Positions 32,371-40,492 of a DNA stretch of 64,000 nt are shown here, in pieces; positions within the stretch are counted from its first letter, which is position 1; the number at the start of each line of letters is the position of its first letter. The notes under the pieces were generated by a model, which saw only the letters and a list, made by a program, of their open reading frames with translations, had not been told where the DNA came from and did no database searches. Location: assembly GCF_003289645.1 (NCBI RefSeq), contig NZ_QLYX01000004.1:62001-126000 (forward strand), read 5' to 3'. A program made the position numbers and the translations under genes. Origin of the DNA: Actinomadura craniellae. GTDB lineage: Bacteria > Actinomycetota > Actinomycetes > Streptosporangiales > Streptosporangiaceae.

Positions 32371-32969
32371 TCACCGTGGTGCTCGCCGACGACGAGGCCC
32401 TCCTGCGCAAGGCGATGGCCGCGCTGCTCCCGCTGGAAGGCGACATCACCGTTCTCGCCGAGGCGGAGAACGGTGAGCAGGCCGTCGCGGTCACGCTCGA
32501 ACACCGTCCGGACGTGCTCGTGATCGACCTGGAGATGCCCCAGGTGGACGGCCTGGGCGCGGTCACGGAGATCCGCCGGGCGCGACCCGACCAGGTGATC
32601 CTCATGCTGACCCGGCACGCGCGCCCCGGCGTGCTGCGCAAGGCGCTCAGGCTCGGCGTGCAGGGGTTCGTCAGCAAGTCCGCGGAGCCGGCCCACATCA
32701 CGTCGGTGATCGCGGCTCTGCACGGCGGCAAGCGGTGGATCGACCCGGACGTCTCGGCGCTCGCGGTGATCGACGACTGCCCCCTCACCGACCGCGAGAT
32801 CGACGTGCTGCGCGCCACCGGTGAGGGGTACTCGGTCGCCGACATCGCGGGCCGGCTCCATCTCGCGGCGGGCACGGTCCGCAACTACCTGTCGAACGCG
32901 ATGCAGAAGACCCAGACCAGAACCCGGCACGAAGCCGCCCGCTACGCACGGGAACACGACTGGCTGTAA
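32367..32969 (+). CDS. LuxR family response regulator (DesR-like)
   Basis: A 200-residue NarL/FixJ regulator: receiver domain with acidic pocket D8-D9 and phosphoacceptor D54 (VLVIDLEMP), conserved Lys in VSKSAEP, and C-terminal HTH (PLTDREIDVLRATGEGYSV through GTVRNYLSNAM). Coupled to the kinase gene and divergent from the ABC exporter, it most likely activates that exporter. It converges on the imine-reductase-like gene with only two bases between stops. Confidence 0.93.
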   Translation: MITVVLADDEALLRKAMAALLPLEGDITVLAEAENGEQAVAVTLEHRPDVLVIDLEMPQVDGLGAVTEIRRARPDQVILMLTRHARPGVLRKALRLGVQGFVSKSAEPAHITSVIAALHGGKRWIDPDVSALAVIDDCPLTDREIDVLRATGEGYSVADIAGRLHLAAGTVRNYLSNAMQKTQTRTRHEAARYAREHDWL

Positions 32970-32971
32970 GG

Positions 32972-33841
32972 TCAGGCCGGGCGCATGCCCTCGATGATCC
33001 GGTCGAAGCCCTCGGACCCGTGCCCCTGGTCGATCTGCTGCCGGACGAGTGCCGTGACCATGTCGACGGGGATCGGGGCGACGCCCTGCTCGCGGCCGGC
33101 GCGGGCGATGGTCTCCAGCGCGGTGATGGTCCAGTCCAGGCTCTGCACGGGAGCGCTGTAGTCGCCACGGTCCACGAGCTGTGCGGTGTGGGCGAAGGAA
33201 CCGGTCATCGCGGCGAGGAAGGGCGCGGCGCGCTCGGCGAACTCCGCAGCCGTGACGCCCGCGGTCCGGACCATCGCGGCGCCCTGCAGGAACCCGCTGA
33301 ACAGCGGATACATGCCCGACAGGATGGCCAGGTCGAACAGCGAGGCCAGCCCGGCGTCCGCGCCGTCGTAGGTACTGGCCGCCCACAGGTCGAACAGGTC
33401 GCGGTACCGGTCGAACACCTCGCGGTCACCGCTGTAGAGGATCTGTGCCCCGGGAGCACCGATCATCGGCGGTATCGCCATGATCGCCCCGTCGAGGTAG
33501 GCGACGCCGCGCTCCTCCGCCCAGGCCGCCAGTTCCCGCGCCTCGCCGGGGGTCGTGGTCGTGAGGTTGACGACCGTGCGGCCACGCAACGCGTCGGCCA
33601 CCGGGGTGAGGGTCTGGCGCACCGAGGCGTGGTCGTAGAGGCAGACCACCACCGGACCGCCCGCGGTCACGGCTTCGTGGACCGTCCCGGCTTCGACGGC
33701 GCCCCGTTCGATCAGTTCGCCCGCCCGGCCCGGCGTCCGGTTCCACACCGTGACCGGGTGTCCCGCCTTGAGCAGCGCCGCCACCAGCGCCCGTCCCATC
33801 GCGCCTAGGCCGAGCATGGTGGTTCCGGTTGCCGTCGTCAT
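32972..33841 (-). CDS. Imine reductase-like NADP-binding oxidoreductase
   Basis: A 289-residue beta-hydroxyacid dehydrogenase/6PGDH-fold protein. GLGAMG (residues 11-16) is the dinucleotide-binding loop, with WNRTPGRAGEL indicating NADP preference, and TTTTPGEARELAAWAEERG the substrate-loop region. The C-terminal helical domain contains ASLFDLAIL, whose Asp matches the catalytic position of many imine reductases. It may reduce a cyclic imine or related carbonyl compound. The ATG at 33841 follows GGAAGGAA. It is divergent from an HxlR regulator, which probably represses it in the absence of substrate (inferred). Confidence 0.8.
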   Translation of the reverse strand: MTTATGTTMLGLGAMGRALVAALLKAGHPVTVWNRTPGRAGELIERGAVEAGTVHEAVTAGGPVVVCLYDHASVRQTLTPVADALRGRTVVNLTTTTPGEARELAAWAEERGVAYLDGAIMAIPPMIGAPGAQILYSGDREVFDRYRDLFDLWAASTYDGADAGLASLFDLAILSGMYPLFSGFLQGAAMVRTAGVTAAEFAERAAPFLAAMTGSFAHTAQLVDRGDYSAPVQSLDWTITALETIARAGREQGVAPIPVDMVTALVRQQIDQGHGSEGFDRIIEGMRPA

Positions 33842-33932
33842 GATGTTCGTTCCTTCCGGAGGTGTCGTCACGGAGCACCTCGGTGAATGTCGAGCACGTG
33901 CTCCCAGATTCGACCCCGGCTTAAGATTTGGG

Positions 33933-33945
33933 AAGTACGTACCTT
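33933..33945. promoter_or_regulatory. Palindromic operator candidate for the HxlR regulator
   Basis: AAGTACGTACCTT contains the perfect core GTACGTAC (33935-33942) in the 141-base gap between the imine-reductase-like and hxlR genes; HxlR proteins typically bind such short palindromes between divergent genes. Confidence 0.45.
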
Positions 33946-33982
33946 TTTCTGCGGTACCCACCTAGAGGTAAGTGAGGGCGCG

Positions 33983-34363
33983 ATGGTGAAGTCTCCGGGG
34001 CAGGGCCCGTACATCTGCGGGATCGACGCCGCTCTGGACGTGGTCAGCGGCAAGTGGAAGGGCTTGATCCTCTGGGAACTCGACGAGCACGGCACGAGGC
34101 GCTTCGCGGAGTTGCGCCGTGGGCTGCCGGGCGTGAGCGAGAAAATGCTGACCCAGCATCTGCGCGAGATGGAGCGGGACGGCCTGGTGATCCGCACCGT
34201 CTACGCCGAGGTGCCGCCGCGGGTGGAGTACACCCTCACCGAACACGGCCGCATGCTCAACAAGGCGCTCGAACCGCTGGGCGAGTGGGGTCGCGAACGG
34301 ATCCGCCGTGAGGCCCTCGGGATGGTCGACCATCCGGATGCGCCCGTGATGCCGCGCCCGTAA
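33983..34363 (+). CDS. HxlR family transcriptional regulator
   Basis: A 126-residue winged-helix regulator of the HxlR/MarR-like class: one Cys in YICGIDAALDVVSGKWKGLI, recognition region FAELRRGLPGVSEKMLTQHL, and wing PRVEYTLTEHGRML. The N-terminal Cys is the usual redox or electrophile sensor. The ATG at 33983 is preferred to upstream in-frame codons. It is divergent from the reductase gene and likely autoregulates it. Confidence 0.92.
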   Translation: MVKSPGQGPYICGIDAALDVVSGKWKGLILWELDEHGTRRFAELRRGLPGVSEKMLTQHLREMERDGLVIRTVYAEVPPRVEYTLTEHGRMLNKALEPLGEWGRERIRREALGMVDHPDAPVMPRP

Positions 34364-34463
34364 CTCCGGGCGGTGGTGCGAACCCGGCCCTCCCGCAGGA
34401 CCACCAACCGGTCGGCGGCGGCCTGGTCCAGATCGTGCGGGGCACGGCCGGCAGGCCGGATGC

Positions 34464-34994
34464 CTACATCAGCCGGACCAGGCAACGCCCCACGGACGTG
34501 TCACGGAAGGTCTCCCGCAGATCGCCGGTCCCGGTCGGGGAGTGATGGCCGATCAGCCAGTGCGCTTCGATGTCGGTGCCCTTCCACAGCGGCACCATCC
34601 CTTTGAACGAAGGGACCTGCCGGATCTGCGGCTCCCGGCCGCCCGCCAGCCGAGCGGCGTCATCGCCGCAGCAGGTCACCGCGCGAGGTGCCGAGCCGGG
34701 GGGCGTCCACAGGGCACGCGTCCCGGCGGCGCCGTGATACGGGTCGAAGGGGCATGGCCGGTATCCGGTACCGAAATGGCCCAGCCGGGCCACGGCGAGC
34801 ATGGCGGTGAACAGCTCCACCTGCCTCGCGTCCACGAACAGATCACCCGGCTCACCGGCGCGCCACCCGTCCCGCAGCCGGCGGGCCTCTTCCACCCGCC
34901 CCTCGGTGAGGGCCTCTGCCTGCGCCAGTTCCTCGTCGAGCCCGTCCATGATCCGCAGCGCCAGCGCACGCCCGCGGGCCAGGTCCCGGTTCAC
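34464..34994 (-). CDS. Hypothetical protein
   Basis: A 176-residue protein from the GTG at 34994 (an upstream ORF start at 35087 is weaker). An N-terminal helix (ALRIMDGLDEELAQAEALTEG) precedes a domain with CPFDPYHG, TCCGDDAARLAGGREPQIRQ and VPLWKG, a Cys/His-bearing pattern seen in actinobacterial hypothetical proteins, possibly metal-binding. No signal peptide is clear. It ends 100 bases from the hxlR gene, convergently. Function unknown. Confidence 0.55.
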   Translation of the reverse strand: MNRDLARGRALALRIMDGLDEELAQAEALTEGRVEEARRLRDGWRAGEPGDLFVDARQVELFTAMLAVARLGHFGTGYRPCPFDPYHGAAGTRALWTPPGSAPRAVTCCGDDAARLAGGREPQIRQVPSFKGMVPLWKGTDIEAHWLIGHHSPTGTGDLRETFRDTSVGRCLVRLM

Positions 34995-35183
34995 GCCGCG
35001 CTCCTGATCACCTGGGCATCGTAGACCTGGCTCGCGGCTCGCTGGTGCCCTTGGGCCGGAGAGCCACGATCTTCTGGCTTCGGGCAAAGGCGATCGGGCT
35101 TTCTCGCCAGGGGCCGGTGGGCAGGTGGATGGCGCGGCCCGGCGGTCACCACCCGTGCTTTTGAGGTGGGCGGAGGCGCCGGG

Positions 35184-35762
35184 TCAGCGGGAGCGGGTGG
35201 GAACGTGGCGGCGCCTGATCACCCTGGTGACCGAGATGGTCAGGGCGCCGAGGAGGCCGAGCGTGACGAAGCCGGCGAGGACGCCCTGGTTCAGCAGCCT
35301 GGGCAGGAACGGCGGCCTGCCGATCGCGAACCGGGTGCCGGCCGGGGCGGTGCAGCGCACCTGGTGCTCGACCCGCACGGCCGCCTCGGGTGACACGGTG
35401 TAAATGAAGTACCAGGCGCTGTCCCCCTCGGCGATGCGGTGGACGCGTTTCGCGCGCAGGTGGATCGGCTGCCAGCTCCCGGTATGGGTGAGGTACTGGC
35501 AGGTGGCGGGGGTCGGGGCGCGGTCGGCGGGACCGCGCTGGTAGATCGCGGCGGGGCGCCCGCCGAGGACGGGGCCTTTCTCGTAGGAGATCGCGGTGAC
35601 GATCTCTCCCTGGCCGAACTCCCGCTCCAGGTCGATGGACATGGCGGTGATCCGGCTGCCGGCGGCCGCCGCTCCGACGCCGAGGCCGAGGCAGACCACC
35701 AGGAACAGCATGGCGACTGGGTGGTTCATGCGGTCACGCCGGTGGCGGGGGACGGGGTTCAT
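35184..35762 (-). CDS. Hypothetical membrane protein with two membrane segments
   Basis: A 192-residue protein with one hydrophobic segment near residues 16-36 and a second at about 158-180, flanking an extracytoplasmic domain of about 120 residues with Tyr-rich strands and two cysteines (PATCQYL, QVRCTAP) likely to be disulfide-bonded. The layout resembles DUF3592-type membrane proteins, but I cannot confirm it. An in-frame ATG at 35729 is an alternative start. It is monocistronic. Confidence 0.6.
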   Translation of the reverse strand: MNPVPRHRRDRMNHPVAMLFLVVCLGLGVGAAAAGSRITAMSIDLEREFGQGEIVTAISYEKGPVLGGRPAAIYQRGPADRAPTPATCQYLTHTGSWQPIHLRAKRVHRIAEGDSAWYFIYTVSPEAAVRVEHQVRCTAPAGTRFAIGRPPFLPRLLNQGVLAGFVTLGLLGALTISVTRVIRRRHVPTRSR

Positions 35763-35943
35763 CGCAACTCCCAGGGTCGGCGGGGGGAATCACTGGGGTC
35801 AGATGACCGCCTCGTCCGGAATGTTCCGCCTCCTGCGGGAGGGCTGCCCGCCCGGCGGGCGGAACTGCCCTATCGGGCAGCCGCCAGTTACCGGTCGTGT
35901 TCGTTTTCGTCGTCCACCACGCCCGGACGGCCGCCTGACCACG

Positions 35944-36032
35944 GGACGGCCACGGCGGTCGCGGGCGCGGTGTTCAACACCCTGACGTGGAACCTCGGCA
36001 CGCTGGACGGCCACGGCGGTCGCGGGCGCGGT
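35944..36032. repeat. 28-base direct repeat beside the LLM oxidoreductase gene
   Basis: Two identical 28-base copies occupy 35944-35971 and 36005-36032, a 61-base period. Both begin GGACGGCCACGGCGG and end GGGCGCGGT. The right copy ends at the base before the minus-strand stop codon of the oxidoreductase gene. Confidence 0.85.
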
Positions 36033-36881
36033 TCACCGCGGCGGGCCCGCCTCGATCCGGCGCAGGGCGGCGTCGTGCTCTCCCGGCTGCGGGCGGAAGC
36101 CCTCCAGCCACCAGGTCGCACCGGCCGCGGCGATGGACCCCACCGTGTCCTGGGCCGCCGCCGTGTCCTCCGGCGGGGTGCGACCGGTGATCACCACGTC
36201 GAACGGGCCGGTGCCGGTGCGGTGCTCGGCGACGGTGGCGACGATCTCGGCGACCACCTCGGGGGTCGGCTCCCAGGACCCGTCCTGCGGGTTGAACACC
36301 ATCGGCGCCACACCGTCCCACCGGGCCGCCCGGCGCAGCGGCGGCCGGTTGGGCCAGTTACAGCCGATCCAGACGGGCGGGCGCGGCCGCTGCACCGGGG
36401 TCGGGTGGAACGTGACGTCCGCGGCGGTCAGATGCTCGCCGTGGAAGTCCACCCGCTCCCCGGACCACAGCCCGGCCAGCACCGCCAGGCCCTCGTCCAG
36501 CCGCTGGGCGACCTCCCGCGGTCGCACCGGCTCGCCCCAGGTGCCGTACTCGGCCTCCAGCGTGAACCCCAGCCCCGCCCCGAACACCAGCCGCCCGCCC
36601 GACAGCCGGTCCAGGGACGTGGTCTGCCGGGCCAGCGTTCCGGGCCGCCGCCGGGCCACCGCGGTGACCAGCGGGCCGAGCCTGATCCGCTCGGTCGCCG
36701 TGGCCGCCACGGTCAGCAGCACCCAGGGGTCGCCCACCTCGACCTCGCCGTAGGGGAACACCACGTGGTCCCAGACGAAGAGCCCGTCCCACCCGGCCGC
36801 CTCGGCCCGGCGCGCCACCTCGGCGAACTGGAGCGGATCCGCGAACTCGCCGAGGTTGGGTACAGAAATTCCATATTTCAT
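36033..36881 (-). CDS. LLM class F420-dependent oxidoreductase
   Basis: A 282-residue TIM-barrel luciferase-like protein. Family features: GISVPNLGEFADP at the N-terminus, WDGLFVWDHV, RIRLGPLVTAVARRRPGTLARQ and LDRLSGGRLVFGAGLG. F420H2-dependent reductases of this group act on diverse substrates, often in antibiotic or xenobiotic metabolism. The ATG at 36881 opens the barrel's first strand. No partner gene is nearby; its 3' end abuts a direct repeat, suggesting local duplication after the stop codon. Confidence 0.9.
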   Translation of the reverse strand: MKYGISVPNLGEFADPLQFAEVARRAEAAGWDGLFVWDHVVFPYGEVEVGDPWVLLTVAATATERIRLGPLVTAVARRRPGTLARQTTSLDRLSGGRLVFGAGLGFTLEAEYGTWGEPVRPREVAQRLDEGLAVLAGLWSGERVDFHGEHLTAADVTFHPTPVQRPRPPVWIGCNWPNRPPLRRAARWDGVAPMVFNPQDGSWEPTPEVVAEIVATVAEHRTGTGPFDVVITGRTPPEDTAAAQDTVGSIAAAGATWWLEGFRPQPGEHDAALRRIEAGPPR

Positions 36882-37009
36882 ATCCAGCAGCTAACTATGG
36901 ACGCAACGATCATGGCTAGAGGCAAGGGCCACAACGCGCACCCGCCACCGGGACCACGCCCACACCAGGCGGGCGGTACGGTGGCCGCCGCCCCGACGAG
37001 GGCCCGGCC

Positions 37010-37348
37010 CTACGCCGCCGAGAACCTCGCCGCGAGTTCGCGATGCCCGGCCGCGGCCCGCCTCGCATCGGCGGCACCGATGACCGACCCGGGCATGCGG
37101 CTCAGGCGCTCGACCTCCTCCGCCAGGCGCAGGTGCTCGCGGTGCGCGTGCTCCCGGCAGGCGAGGCAGGTGACCCTGTCCGGACGCGGAGAGGTCATCG
37201 CATACGGCGCCCGCACCCCGCACCCGGTGGTGACGACGCCCGGCAGGTCACCGGCCAGGCCGAACGTGGACGCCAGCATGTCGCGGACGGCGGCGTCGCC
37301 GTGAATCACCTTCACCTCGACGTGGATGTGCGGATCGCTCCCGCCCAT
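37010..37348 (-). CDS. Hypothetical protein with CxxC motif
   Basis: A 112-residue protein. GCGVRAPYAMTSPRPDRVTC and the following LACREHAHREH supply three cysteines and several histidines, likely binding a metal; a helical tail follows. An N-terminal stretch PHIHVEVKVIHGDAA precedes it. Proteins with this CGVR/VTCLxC pattern occur widely in actinomycetes, often as phage or accessory hypothetical proteins. It is divergent from the secreted-protein gene by a 381-base gap. Function unknown. Confidence 0.6.
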   Translation of the reverse strand: MGGSDPHIHVEVKVIHGDAAVRDMLASTFGLAGDLPGVVTTGCGVRAPYAMTSPRPDRVTCLACREHAHREHLRLAEEVERLSRMPGSVIGAADARRAAAGHRELAARFSAA

Positions 37349-37526
37349 GCGCCCTCCCTGCTCCGGCCGGAGGCTCTCCTGCCCGCGGACCGCAGGGCGA
37401 GTCTGCCACCCGCTCCCGGCGGAGGACGCGCGGTCCGGCGCCGGTGGTGCTTGACCGTCCCGTGGCCGGGGTGCCGGGTTCCGTCAGGTGCGGGCATCGA
37501 GTCAACTCGCGCCGGGCCCGCGGAAA

Positions 37527-37677
37527 TGACTTTTAAGTCAAACAATTCCGGGGACCGGTAAATCCAATACTCGCATAGCGACCATTGTCGGCAACTTGCC
37601 GTAAATAGCCTTGACGCTCATCTTCCGAGGGTGAAATGTACGAAGAGCCAGCGCCTATCCGCATTCCCCGGATAGGC
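37527..37677 (+). promoter_or_regulatory. Promoter and leader of the small secreted protein gene
   Basis: Within the 381-base gap are TGACTT-TT-AAGTCA (37527-37540), a palindrome, then TTGACG at 37611-37616 with AAATGT 17 bases on as -35/-10. The predicted leader contains a perfect nine-base hairpin GCCTATCCG/CGGATAGGC at 37653-37677, ahead of the GAGGAGG ribosome site at about 37720. The hairpin might influence translation or stability. Confidence 0.45.
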
Positions 37678-37729
37678 GGCCATCGGGTGGCCGAGAGGCC
37701 GCCCAGGCGCTCTGAAAAGAGGAGGCACC

Positions 37730-38068
37730 ATGCAGAACAGGCACCGCATGATGCTGGTCGGTTCGGCTCTTCTCACATCCCTCGCGCTTTTCCCGGCCGG
37801 CGCGGCCCAGGCGGCGACCGCACCGGTTCCCGCCCAGACGGTCGTCACCGCGGGCCAGGTGAGCGCACCCGGCGCCCCGGCCGCGCTGCAACGGTCACTC
37901 ACGTACTGGCGGGGTTACCGGAACGGGTACCGGCGCGGCGTCCGGGACGGTTACCGGGACTGCCGGCGCAAGCGCGTCGGCGCCCATGGCCATCGCGGCG
38001 GGCGCCAGTACACGCGCGGATGGGCCGCCGGCTACCTCAGGGGATACCGCCGAGTCTGCGGACGCTGA
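37730..38068 (+). CDS. Small secreted cationic protein with Tyr-Arg-Gly repeats
   Basis: A 112-residue preprotein. Residues 1-29 are a typical signal peptide with AQAA cleavage. The mature chain has a Pro/Ala/Val linker, then a repeated YRxGxRxGY pattern (YWRGYRNGYRRGVRDGYRDC, and later YLRGYRRVCGR) with two cysteines. It is strongly basic and Tyr-rich, suggesting cell-wall or nucleic-acid binding, or antimicrobial action; none is shown. The RBS GAGGAGG is strong. A convergent rhodanese gene lies beyond the shared terminator. Confidence 0.75.
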   Translation: MQNRHRMMLVGSALLTSLALFPAGAAQAATAPVPAQTVVTAGQVSAPGAPAALQRSLTYWRGYRNGYRRGVRDGYRDCRRKRVGAHGHRGGRQYTRGWAAGYLRGYRRVCGR

Positions 38069-38181
38069 AACCGAATTCACCGGATGAGCGGTGACCGCGG
38101 GCGCCGGGGCGTTCCGTTGCCCGAGGGCCCCGCCCCGCGGTCGCGCGTCGACGCGCCTTTCCTCCGGGTGGGAAACGGCAA

Positions 38182-38211
38182 GGCGGCTTCCCCGGCAGCC
38201 GGGAAGCCGCC
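38182..38211. terminator. Bidirectional terminator between the secreted-protein and rhodanese genes
   Basis: A perfect 11-base stem (GGCGGCTTCCC and complement) with an eight-base loop and TTT on the plus-strand side lies between convergent genes. Confidence 0.75.
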
Positions 38212-38229
38212 TTTCCCCTGCCCGGAAAA

Positions 38230-39045
38230 TCAGCCCTCCGGGGTTTCGGCCGCCACCGGACGGCTCGGGTCGGTGATCCAGTGGCTCCACGAACCGACGT
38301 ACAGCGCGGCGCGCTCGTACCCGGCGACATGCATCGCCCAGACCGTGTGCGCCGCCGTGACCCCGGACCCGCAGTACGCGCCGGCCGAGGCCCCCGCCCC
38401 CGCCGCGGTGAAGACCTCGCGCAGTTCGCCGGCCGGGCGCAGCCGCCCGTCCGCCGTGACGAGCCGGTCGGCGGGCAGGTTGACCGCGCCGGGGATGTGG
38501 CCGGCGACCGGATCGACCGGCTCGTCGTGACCGGCGTAGCGGACGGCTGTCCGGGCGTCCAGCAGCACCCCGTCCCGGGCCAGGGCCGCGGCCTCCGCGG
38601 CGCCGAGGACGGGCAGACCGCCGGGCCGGACGGTGAAGTCCCCGGGCTCGACCTCCGGTTCCCCGCTCTCGACCGGCAGTCCCGCCGCGGTCCACGCCTG
38701 GTAGCCGCCGTCGAGGACGCTGACATCCCTGTGGCCGGCCCAGGTCAGCGTCCACCAGGCGCGGGCGGCGGCGTGCCCCGGGCCGTCGTCGTAGACGACC
38801 ACCGGCCGGGCCGCGCGAACGCCGGCCCGGCGCAGCGCCGCCTGGAGCCGGGTGGGGTCGGGCAACGGGTGCCGTCCCCCGGCGCCCGGCGGACCGCACA
38901 GATCCTCGTCGAGGTCGAGGAAGACCGCGCCCGGCACATGGCCCGCCCGGTGCTCGGGCCGGCACGAGGGCGCGCCCAGCCGCCAGCGCACGTCCAGCAC
39001 GGTGCAGGCCGCCGGGTCGAGTTTCCGCACGTCGATGATGGTCAT
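38230..39045 (-). CDS. Sulfurtransferase (two rhodanese domains)
   Basis: A 271-residue tandem rhodanese. The N-terminal domain is inactive (no Cys in PVVVYDDGPG); the C-terminal active-site loop is CGSGVTAAHT, the thiosulfate/3-mercaptopyruvate class. Conserved DVRW and GHIPGAVNLP are present. It transfers sulfane sulfur to cyanide or thiols in the cytoplasm. The ATG at 39045 precedes the TIIDVRKLD strand; in-frame codons upstream are unsupported. Confidence 0.9.
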   Translation of the reverse strand: MTIIDVRKLDPAACTVLDVRWRLGAPSCRPEHRAGHVPGAVFLDLDEDLCGPPGAGGRHPLPDPTRLQAALRRAGVRAARPVVVYDDGPGHAAARAWWTLTWAGHRDVSVLDGGYQAWTAAGLPVESGEPEVEPGDFTVRPGGLPVLGAAEAAALARDGVLLDARTAVRYAGHDEPVDPVAGHIPGAVNLPADRLVTADGRLRPAGELREVFTAAGAGASAGAYCGSGVTAAHTVWAMHVAGYERAALYVGSWSHWITDPSRPVAAETPEG

Positions 39046-39120
39046 ACCTCGATGATCCCCGATCGGGCGAGCGCCGGGTCCAGGGACGGTCCCCGGACCC
39101 GACGGCACCGCCTTCCGGAC

Positions 39121-39151
39121 GGCCCGCCCGGGACGAACTCCCGGGCGGGCC
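39121..39151 (-). terminator. Terminator of the BMP-type ABC importer operon
   Basis: A perfect 13-base stem (GGCCCGCCCGGGA and complement) with a five-base loop lies 15 bases beyond the stop of the last permease gene. Confidence 0.8.
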
Positions 39152-39166
39152 ACCGGAGTGTTCCGA

Positions 39167-40492
39167 TCAGCGGGCCTCGCCGCGCCGGTAGATCTCGCCG
39201 TCGGCCGCCGGCATCCGCAGCCGCTGGCTGGCCAGCGCCAGGACGAGCAGCGTGGTCAGGTGCGGGGTGAAGGAGACCAGCTCGCCGGGCACCGCGTCGG
39301 TGCGGAAGAACCAGACGAGCAGGCCCGCCGCGGCCACCAGCGCCACGGCCGCCGACAGCCGGGCGTTGCGCCGCGCCGTGCCGGCGAGCTCGCCGGGCAC
39401 CACGGGCGCCCGGGTGGACCGCACGAGCTGCCAGACCGCGACCCCGACCAGCAGGATCGCCACGAACAGCAGCAGCGCGTGCACCGAGTCGCCGCCGCCG
39501 CGGACGTTCATCGCGTCGGTGTAGCCGAACAGCAGCGAGCCGGTGCCCAGCCCGACCGGACGCCAGTTACCGAAGATCATCGCGGCCAGGCCGATGTAGC
39601 CCCGGCCGCCGGTCAGCCCGTCCTGGTAGACCGTGGCGTGCGCGGTCACCAGGAACGCGCCGCCCAGCCCGGCGAACGCACCCGACATGACCACCGCCGC
39701 GTACTTCATCCGGATGACGTTCACGCCCAGCGACTCGGCGGCGTAGGGGTCCTCGCCGCAGGAGCGGATGCGCAGCCCGAACGGGGTCCGCCACAGCACC
39801 AGGTAGGTCAGCGGCACGAGCAGGATGGCCACCAGCGTCAGCACCGACATCCCGGCGGTCAGCCCGCGCAGGATGCCCGCCACGTCCGACACCAGGAACC
39901 AGTGGTGCCGTTCCAGCGCGCCCAGCGCGTCGGGGCTCTTCCAGCCGAAGAGTTCGCCGCCCGACAGCACCGGCAGCGTCAGCGTGTTGATCAGTTCGAC
40001 GGGTGGTGACTGCCGTTCCCCGCCGCCCAGCGCCTTGGCGGCCTCGGTGGTGAACAGCAGCCCGGACAGGAACTGGGTGAGGCCCAGCCCGAGGATGTTG
40101 ATGGCCACACCGGAGACGATGTGGTCCACCCCGAACGTCACGGTGGCGACGGCGTGCACCAGCCCGCCCAGCGCCCCGCCGAGGATGCCGACCAGCACGC
40201 CGATCCACGGACCCCACTGGTAGCCGGCCCAGGCGCCGGTCCAGGTACCGAGGATCATCATGCCCTCGAGGCCGATGTTGACCACGCCCGCGCGCTCGGC
40301 CCACAGCCCGCCCAGCCCGGCCAGGAAGATCGGCACGGCCAGCCGCAGCGCCGCGCCGACGGTGCCGCTGGAGGTGACGTCGTCGGCACCGGTCAGCGTG
40401 CGCACCAGCGACAGCAGGACCAGCAGCCCGGCCGCGCCCATCAGGATGTACGGCAGGCGGAGCCTCCGCCGCACCGTGCTCACCGCGGTCAT
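39167..40492 (-). CDS. ABC transporter permease, nucleoside/BMP type (second subunit)
   Basis: A 441-residue permease of the BPD_transp_2 (RbsC/NupQ) family with about ten membrane segments. LAGLGGLWAERAGVVNIGLEGMM is the conserved N-terminal signature, and MSGAFAGLGGAF lies near the EAA-like coupling region. Its ATG overlaps the preceding permease gene's stop (ATGA), so the two are coupled and form the heterodimeric membrane domain. With BmpA and the ATPase it imports nucleosides or related compounds. Confidence 0.9.
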   Translation of the reverse strand: MTAVSTVRRRLRLPYILMGAAGLLVLLSLVRTLTGADDVTSSGTVGAALRLAVPIFLAGLGGLWAERAGVVNIGLEGMMILGTWTGAWAGYQWGPWIGVLVGILGGALGGLVHAVATVTFGVDHIVSGVAINILGLGLTQFLSGLLFTTEAAKALGGGERQSPPVELINTLTLPVLSGGELFGWKSPDALGALERHHWFLVSDVAGILRGLTAGMSVLTLVAILLVPLTYLVLWRTPFGLRIRSCGEDPYAAESLGVNVIRMKYAAVVMSGAFAGLGGAFLVTAHATVYQDGLTGGRGYIGLAAMIFGNWRPVGLGTGSLLFGYTDAMNVRGGGDSVHALLLFVAILLVGVAVWQLVRSTRAPVVPGELAGTARRNARLSAAVALVAAAGLLVWFFRTDAVPGELVSFTPHLTTLLVLALASQRLRMPAADGEIYRRGEAR

